NCBI GenBank assembly: GCA_021441665.1
Contig: JAGYYN010005495.1
Location: forward strand, 1 to 25,368
Direction: 5' to 3'
From: Euplotes cf. woodruffi 2 WChen-2021
Lineage: Eukaryota; Ciliophora; Spirotrichea; Euplotida; Euplotidae
DNA: 25,368 bases
Positions 19,862-25,368 of this stretch are shown piece after piece. A model generated the notes under the pieces. That model had not been told where the DNA came from, did not search any database, and saw only the letters and a program-made list of their open reading frames with translations. The translations under genes and the position numbers were made by a program. Numbering within the stretch: position 1 is the first letter of the stretch; each line of letters opens with the position of its first letter.

Positions 19862-21456
19862 ATGGAAACTCCAATGACAGACTTCCTCTACACATCAGGA
19901 GCTTCGTCTCTTGGCTATGGAGTAAAAAAAAGAGACTATTAACAAAGAGGTCCTCGAGTACCCCGCTCCCAACGAATACGAGTCGCGCAAGAATGACAAA
20001 ATAGTGGATCCTCAGATCAGACAGCGAGAAAGAGTCGCCGTCAAAAACCCTGAACCAAAAAAGCGACAGCCTCGACGCAAAAAAGACAGAGAGCTGAATG
20101 ACCAGCGAATGCGCAGAGAGTTCAGAGCCATGACAATTACAGGAGAAGTCAATGCAAAGACCAACACTAAAGTTAGAGACCAAAATATATACACTCTTGG
20201 TATGGCTGAAAGAGACCAAAAACGTGCATCGACTACTCCTGGACCTGGAACTCACGAATACAAAAGCTACACGCAGGACGGTCCAAACTACAAGATCGTA
20301 AACCAAGCGAATAAAGCGAAAGCAGAGGCTGAACAGACTGGACCTGGAAGTTATGAAGCTCATGTAAAGTCACGAGCTCCAAAGTATTCTTTCGGAACGC
20401 GAACTGCTGTTACTCTTGGATTCGGACCAAAACAGCAGTTCAAATCGATGAAGCCGGGGCCTGGCAACTACGATAATAAAGACGTGCAGTTTAAAAAGCC
20501 TTGAACGCGATTTTCAAAATCAGTAAAGCAAAGCTTAGCCAATCTGAACGGAGTTCCAGGCCCAGATACTTACTATCCTGAGCAAGCAGAGCTTGAGTCC
20601 AATAACTTTTCATTCCCCCGGTCACAAAGATTAGTTGAGCCCGGTCGGGATAGAAATGCAAGGAAGCCAGGACCTGGGGAGTATGAAGTGCTTAATACAC
20701 TTCCTCGAGGACAGGCAAAGTCCATGCTTGGCGGACCTCTCCAAGCTCCAAAGATTAAAGATAATGGCGTTCCAGGCCCAGGAAACTACTTTGAAGACCT
20801 CGATGAAAACAAGTACCTCACGCACATCCAAGGAGTCAGAATTGTTGATAAGCCTCCTCGATTTAGACAGCCTTTAAAAGAAATTAAAGATGACGAAAAT
20901 ATAAAGAAAGGAAAGCAGAATAAATAAAGACTTCTTCGATCCGCATTCTTACCACAAGCCTGGGTATAGTATTGGAAGGGGCCTCAGAGAGCCTTTTAAG
21001 AATAAGTTCTACATTCCAGGACCAAATGCATATAATCCAGCGGAGGATAATAAGACTCTTGATCAGTATAAATTCCATATGGGGATCAAGACCAACTACA
21101 AACCGAACAAAGGCCTTGAAATTCCAGGCCCCGGAGAATACTTGACTGACCTGTATGAACAAATCGGTCCGTCCCACACCATCGGAACTGGAATGAGAAG
21201 TGATTTAGGTGTCGGCAAGGCGTACCTGGCGCCTGGTCCAGGACAGTACAACATTCGAGGTAAATTTGATGGAGCGCAAGTTAAATTTGGAAACGAGATT
21301 AAAAATACTAAAATCAAGAAAACTTATGAACCAGGCCCAGCGACCTACGATATACCAGGAACAGTCGGCAACATTCCGAAGTATCTGAGACTCAAACAGG
21401 AAAGAGAGGCACTCGAGAATCTTGAAGATAAAAGTGAAGACCTTGATTTGCTTTAA
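19862..21456 (+). CDS. Sperm-tail PG-rich repeat (STPG/ODF3-like) protein
   Basis: The modelled protein has 530 residues. About ten Pro-Gly-Pro-Gly-x-x-Y type repeats are spread along the chain: TTPGPGTHEY, TGPGSYEA, MKPGPGNYD, GVPGPDTYY, RKPGPGEYE, GVPGPGNYF, YIPGPNAYN, EIPGPGEYL, LAPGPGQYN and YEPGPATYD. This is the SHIPPO/STPG repeat of proteins bound to axonemal and other stable microtubules, so a ciliary or cortical role is expected. A basic stretch (about residues 55-95) precedes the first repeat. AAA-TAA at 20922-20927 is read +1. Near the start, TAT-TAA (19937-19942) is either another +1 site or part of a 28-nt intron (19922-19949, GTAAAA...AGAG) that would also keep frame. TGA at 20502-20504 reads Cys; stop TAA 21454-21456. 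Confidence 0.88.
19937..19942 (+). other. Possible +1 frameshift site TAT-TAA-C (STPG gene)
   Basis: The frame changes 2 to 0. A 28-nt intron at 19922-19949 is an equally in-phase alternative. Confidence 0.45.
20922..20927 (+). other. +1 frameshift site AAA-TAA-A (STPG gene)
   Basis: PG-rich repeats continue on both sides in the two frames. Confidence 0.88.
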
Positions 21457-21560
21457 GTTAGATCAGCATAAGTTCAATAATTTTAATCCTAAAATGCTGA
21501 GATTAAGCGAAAACCTCACTGAATATAAAAATTTAAATTTAAATATATTTATAATTAAAA

Positions 21561-23366
21561 ATGAGCGAAAATATAAACTCATGGGGACACGACCAGGCTT
21601 ACGGCTACAACTCGCAGGTTTCAAGCGACGTAATGCAGCAGTACAATATGCTTTACGATGACAACCAAAGACTGATAGCAGAACTGCTTGACACAAGAGA
21701 CAATATGGAGAAAGCCAATGCTGAAAAAGACAGCTTGATGAAGTTCTATCAAAATTTAAAGCAACAACTGCAAATCAAACTCGACGAAAGCGACCAAGAC
21801 AAAAAGAAAATCAGAGATATGGAACTTTGCTACCGAGAACTCGAAGAACAAGCCAAATCTGAAATCAAACATTTAAAGAATAAAATAGAACTGCAAAAAC
21901 GAGACATTGAAGAGCTTGAAGACAGAAGAAACAGGCAAGTTGATCCTGAAATAATGAGGATCAAAATTAAAAAGGACGTGGAGGCAATCTTTGCATCTGA
22001 TCTCAGTGCAAAGCAATTCGAAATAGACCGTTTAGAAGAGCAGCTGCATGAATACAAATAAAAACTACGAAACGTTGAAGCTTACTTTCGACTGGTATAA
22101 AGAAGATAAAGAAAAAGATATCTTAAACTCAAAAGACAAGCACAAGTCCGACATCAACGAAATGATAAAAGAAATGCAGCACTTGCAGCATAAGCTAGAA
22201 GGTAGCTAGTTTATAATTTAAATGTTCTAGACACAACTGACAAAGACATGATCCGCGACTTAAGACGCGAATGCGCAGACTTTAAAAGAAAATACCAAGA
22301 CTGCCTCAACGAAATAACCGGGCTCCGACGCGAACGAGATGAGCTGATCTCTCAAAAAAGCGACGAGTCACTGAACGTCAAGAGAACTCTCGACGAAGAG
22401 AAAAACATCCGCAGCGATCTCAAAAGCGAAGTCGATAAATTGACTTTTAAAATTAAATGCAACGAGGAGAATTTACAAAAAGAGCTGAAGACGAATGAAG
22501 AAAAGGCAAAGGAGATTCAGATACTAAAAATAGGTAAATCTAATTATTTTTATCATCTAGATAAAACGTCACTCGAAAATGTGATCAAAGAAAAAGAGCG
22601 ACTGATCGTGACTCTCAATAGGCAGATCAACGACTTAAACGATGAAGTCAAGAATAAAGAAAGAGAGTTCAGGTCGACTCTGCAAAAACTCACCGACGAT
22701 GAGAAGCAAAGAAGCAAAAATGACAAATTCGAAATCGACGGCCTGAAAGACAAGAACAACGAGCTTGAACAGAAGCTTATAAAGCTCAATTTAAAAACAA
22801 AAAAGGACATCGAGAATTTAGAGCTCAGCAACGACCGACTCGAAAAAGAGACTCGAATCACGAATGACGAGAACAGGACTTTGAAGAATAAAATTACTGA
22901 TCAAGCAAGAGAACTCGAAACGTCAAAAAAGATTAGCAGTGAATGTAAGTCCAACAGCGGTTATGCATTATTTTAGACGAAAGCGAAGTGAACGAGCTGA
23001 GAAAGGAAGTCAAAAACCTGCAGACAAAGCTCAAAGACTGCTTGATAACTCATGAAGAATACGAAAGAAATAATAACAAAGCTAAAAACGATATGGAGAA
23101 GCAGATTACTGAACTTAGTCAAGAGAAAAAGGATCTAAAGATCGATGCTGATCGGCTAAAGCAAAACTTAGCAGATCTTGCGAAGATGTACCAACGCAAA
23201 TAAAGAAGCACTTACTAAGGAGCTTAAAGAGCTTAAGGAAAAAGGTATGATTGAGGTATTCATTATTATAGCAAATCATTATAAGAACAAAGTCAAAGTC
23301 GCAAACGAGAAAATCAACAGTCTTGGCACAAAAATCGCACATATTGAGTTGGAATATAAACAGTAA
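21561..23366 (+). CDS. Long coiled-coil protein, probably cytoskeletal or basal-body associated
   Basis: The modelled protein has 562 residues, almost all heptad-like and charged (e.g. DKKKIRDMELCYRELEEQAK; LRRECADFKRKYQDCL; LRRERDELISQ). A short polar head MSENINSWGHDQAYGY precedes it. Two +1 sites occur: AAA-TAA at 22056-22061 and 23198-23203. Introns are 22202-22230 (29 nt), 22534-22560 (27 nt), 22945-22976 (32 nt) and 23245-23271 (27 nt). The two 27-nt introns keep frame and lack a stop, so they could be retained; the last would add a hydrophobic patch in an otherwise polar coil, which favours splicing. The LRREC...LRRERDEL wording loosely recalls CEP135/TSGA10-type centriolar proteins, a guess only. 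It starts 104 nt after the STPG gene on the same strand. Confidence 0.8.
22056..22061 (+). other. +1 frameshift site AAA-TAA-A (coiled-coil gene, first)
   Basis: It joins LEEQLHEYK to KNYETLKLTFDWYKED. Confidence 0.85.
23198..23203 (+). other. +1 frameshift site AAA-TAA-A (coiled-coil gene, second)
   Basis: It joins LADLAKMYQRK to KEALTKELKELKEK. Confidence 0.85.
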
Positions 23367-23620
23367 TCTTACTGGTTTAATAATTTCATTATGCATCAGT
23401 AAATAGAAAATATAAAGAATATTAAATTTGATTTAATTTTTTTTTAAATTGAAGTTTAAAAATAAAAATTTAAGGAAGATAATAGCACAAACAACAAAAT
23501 TTTTAGATATTAGTGTGAAATATTTGAGATTTGTATGTGATTTAAAATCAATATTTATATCCCCAATATGCATGATTCACATTCACAATTAACTTAAAAT
23601 ATCAATCATTTAAAAAGTGA

Positions 23621-25348
23621 TTACTTTTTAAGTAGTTTAAAGAACACATCAGGTTCAACATTTATTTTTCCTAATGATCTCATCAACTTTTTGCCTCTTT
23701 TTTGATTTTCAAGAAGTTTTCTTTTACGTGTTGGGTCACCACCTCCATGTCATCTAGCTGTGACATTTTTCCTAAAAGCTTTGATATCTCCTCGACAGAT
23801 AACTTTTCCCCCGATTTTGGCTTGAATAGCAATCGATATTTGCTGCCTTGGTAGAATATCTTTTAGTTTGTTTGTGTAGTAAAGAGCGAATTCTCTAGCT
23901 TTCGGCTTAAAAACTAAAAATGTAAGTGCATCAACAGGATCGCCATTCAAATGGAAAATAACCTGCTCGATTTCAGTTTCACGGAACTCTTTTACTTTAT
24001 ATTCAATCGATGCGTACCCCGAAGTGACTGACTTTAGAACATCGAAGAAGTCGTCGATCATTTCTGAAAGCGGAATCCAATATTTCATGATCACGTTGTC
24101 TTCAAGGAACTCTTGAGAAATCTGCTCTCCTCTTTTATTCATACAAAGAGTATTGACTTGTGTGTAGTACTCTTTCGGAGTCATTACTGTTGTTTCGCAA
24201 AACGCCTCCTCCCAGCTTTTGATTTTGACTGGGTCCGGCATTTCAACAGGATTCGAGATTTCGAGCATGTCTCCGTTTCTTAAAAATCATCTGTATGTCA
24301 CACTTGGATTTGTAATCACAACTCCTTGGTTGTGCTCATCTAAAAGTCTTTGACGGAAGACATCCATGTGCAGCATCCCGAGAAAGCCGAGGCGGAAGCC
24401 GCCGCCCAGCGCCACGCTGTTCTCGTAGCGGAACTCGACGCTGCCGTCGGTGAGCAGCACCGACTCGATGGCCTTCTCGCACAGCTCGTAGTTCGACGCC
24501 ATCTCCGGGTAGAAGCCCGCGTAGACCATTCACTGCGGCTGTTCGTAGCCCGGAAACGGCTTGATCTTGCTGCGGTCGCCTTCGAGGTAGAACGTGTCGC
24601 CGATGTGTGCGTCGTGGATGGACTTCATGTTGGACAGGAAGTAGCCGACCTGGCCGGTCCGCAGGTAGCCGGTCGGCACCAGCTGCGGAGTCACGACGCC
24701 GACTTCGAACAGGTCGTTGCTCTTGCTGTTGTGGTACGAATATAGTGAATGTGTTTTTGTGAGATCGAGTTCACCATCTAATATTTCAATCATTCATTTC
24801 ACACCTCTGTCTTCAATGTAACTTGCATTAAATAAAAATGCTTTTAGTGGTTTTGTTTCATCTCCTGGAGGTCCTTCAAATTTCGTAATAATCTTTTCTA
24901 ATAACTTATCTCATCCAAGTCCAGTTTTCGCTGAAATTTGCAATATATCACTTTCTTCAAAGTCAAGCTGTAAGACCAAATCTTCAATTGTTTTTGGAAC
25001 ATTCGCAGAAGGAAGATCAATTTTATTGATGACTGGGATAACTTTTAAATTAGCATCCTTTGCTTTTTGATAATTTGAGAGAGTCTGAGCTTGAATACTT
25101 TTGACAGCATCAATAATCAAAAGCGCACCCTGACATGCTTTTAAGCTTCGGTTGACCTGATATGAAAAATCAACATGTCCTGGAGTATCGATCAAATTTA
25201 ACAAATACTTTTCGTTATTATAATCTGCAATCATAGATGCAGTCTGTGCGAGGACAGTAATCCCTCGTTCTCTTTCAACTTTTAAAGTATCGAGGACTTG
25301 CCCTTGATCTCCTTTCTCTAATTTCTTGATCGACCCCGTCACTCCACA
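23621..25348 (-). CDS. GUF1: GUF1/LepA (EF4) translational GTPase, 5' end cut by window
   Basis: One continuous frame reads TGA as Cys. The G-domain begins after its P-loop: [26 protein letters not shown] (G2), [18 protein letters not shown] (G3), [10 protein letters not shown] (G4), SAKTGLG (G5). Domain II, the EF4 core ([19 protein letters not shown]) and the LepA-specific C-terminal domain follow. The end has [20 protein letters not shown] where LepA/GUF1 has AKCYGGD; this Cys is TGA at 23752-23750. Expected role: back-translocation or fidelity factor on mitochondrial ribosomes. Stop TAA is 23623-23621. At the right edge the exon appears to start at 25348 after an intron ending GGTAG, so the P-loop and any targeting peptide lie outside. 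A GC-rich block sits inside (see 24361-24730). Confidence 0.92.
24361..24730. other. GC-rich island within the GUF1 coding exon
   Basis: By hand count, 24361-24720 is about 60-68% GC per 60-nt row. The rows just left are about 40% and just right about 30%. On the coding strand nearly all third codon positions are G or C, while the encoded protein stays a normal GUF1 sequence and still uses TGA for Cys at 24530-24532. Confidence 0.9.
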
Positions 25349-25368
25349 CTACCTCAACCATCACTCAC

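Noticed and set aside
19922-19949. Calling the STPG 5' break definitely an intron
   Set aside because: An in-phase 28-nt intron with CTATTAAC is possible, but its AGAG end is atypical; left open against a TAT-TAA shift.
24350-24745. 131-codon + strand ORF opposite GUF1
   Set aside because: It is an antisense shadow created by the GC-rich island, where stops are rare; the - strand encodes conserved GUF1.
1-25368. TGA as Trp (Blepharisma-type or Mycoplasma code)
   Set aside because: In-frame TGA first suggested this, but conserved positions consistently demand Cys (USP nucleophile, zinc ligands, LepA Cys). Introns and eukaryotic families exclude Mycoplasma.
1-25368. Transposons, Tec-like elements, retro-elements, CRISPR arrays, rRNA
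   Set aside because: No transposase, reverse transcriptase, integrase or capsid-like sequence, long terminal or inverted repeats, or spaced direct repeats were seen.

Overview
This window reads as nuclear DNA of a euplotid ciliate (Euplotes or a close relative). The main evidence is the genetic code. TGA occurs inside almost every gene, and wherever a family alignment can be recalled it stands at a conserved cysteine: the catalytic Cys of a ubiquitin-specific protease, zinc ligands of that protease and of a RING protein, the Cys of the LepA/GUF1 C-terminal signature, the PPKVxC position of UBC12 and the QC of the EXS domain. TAA and TAG are the terminators. The second hallmark is frequent +1 frameshifting at AAA-TAA, AAA-TAG and AAG-TAA: reading frames stop there and continue exactly one base downstream. 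Introns are mostly tiny (21-59 nt, GT...AG).

Layout, left to right: (-) 5' part of a UBC12-like NEDD8 E2; (-) GPKOW/Spp2-like G-patch/KOW splicing factor; (+) C2H2 zinc finger protein; (-) SPX-EXS phosphate exporter (XPR1/SYG1 type); (+) large ubiquitin-specific protease with three frameshift sites; (-) small secreted protein; (+) membrane-anchored tandem thioredoxin-like protein; (-) RING plus multi-zinc-module protein; (+) coiled-coil protein; (+) basic protein of unknown function with a 298-nt first intron; (+) AGC protein kinase with a Met-Gly-Cys-rich N-terminus; (+) sperm-tail PG-rich repeat (STPG/ODF3-like) protein; (+) long coiled-coil protein; (-) GUF1/LepA (EF4) GTPase, cut by the window end. 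Genes lie on both strands, with 70-560 nt AT-rich gaps. They look like independent housekeeping and cytoskeletal genes, not an operon or pathway cluster. Ubiquitin/NEDD8 handling (UBC12, USP, RING) and ciliary structure (STPG, coiled-coil proteins) recur.

The window has about 14 closely packed genes and no C4A4 telomere array. The somatic chromosomes of known Euplotes are gene-sized, so this is either germline (micronuclear) DNA or an unusually long somatic chromosome. Two compositional anomalies stand out. One is a 205-base stretch at 15375-15579 with no G at all on the + strand, inside the predicted long intron. The other is a roughly 360-bp, about 64% GC island with sharp edges inside one exon of GUF1. 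I saw no transposon, virus-like element, CRISPR array, rRNA or tRNA. All exon joins and frameshifts are inferred from frame continuity and protein sense only.
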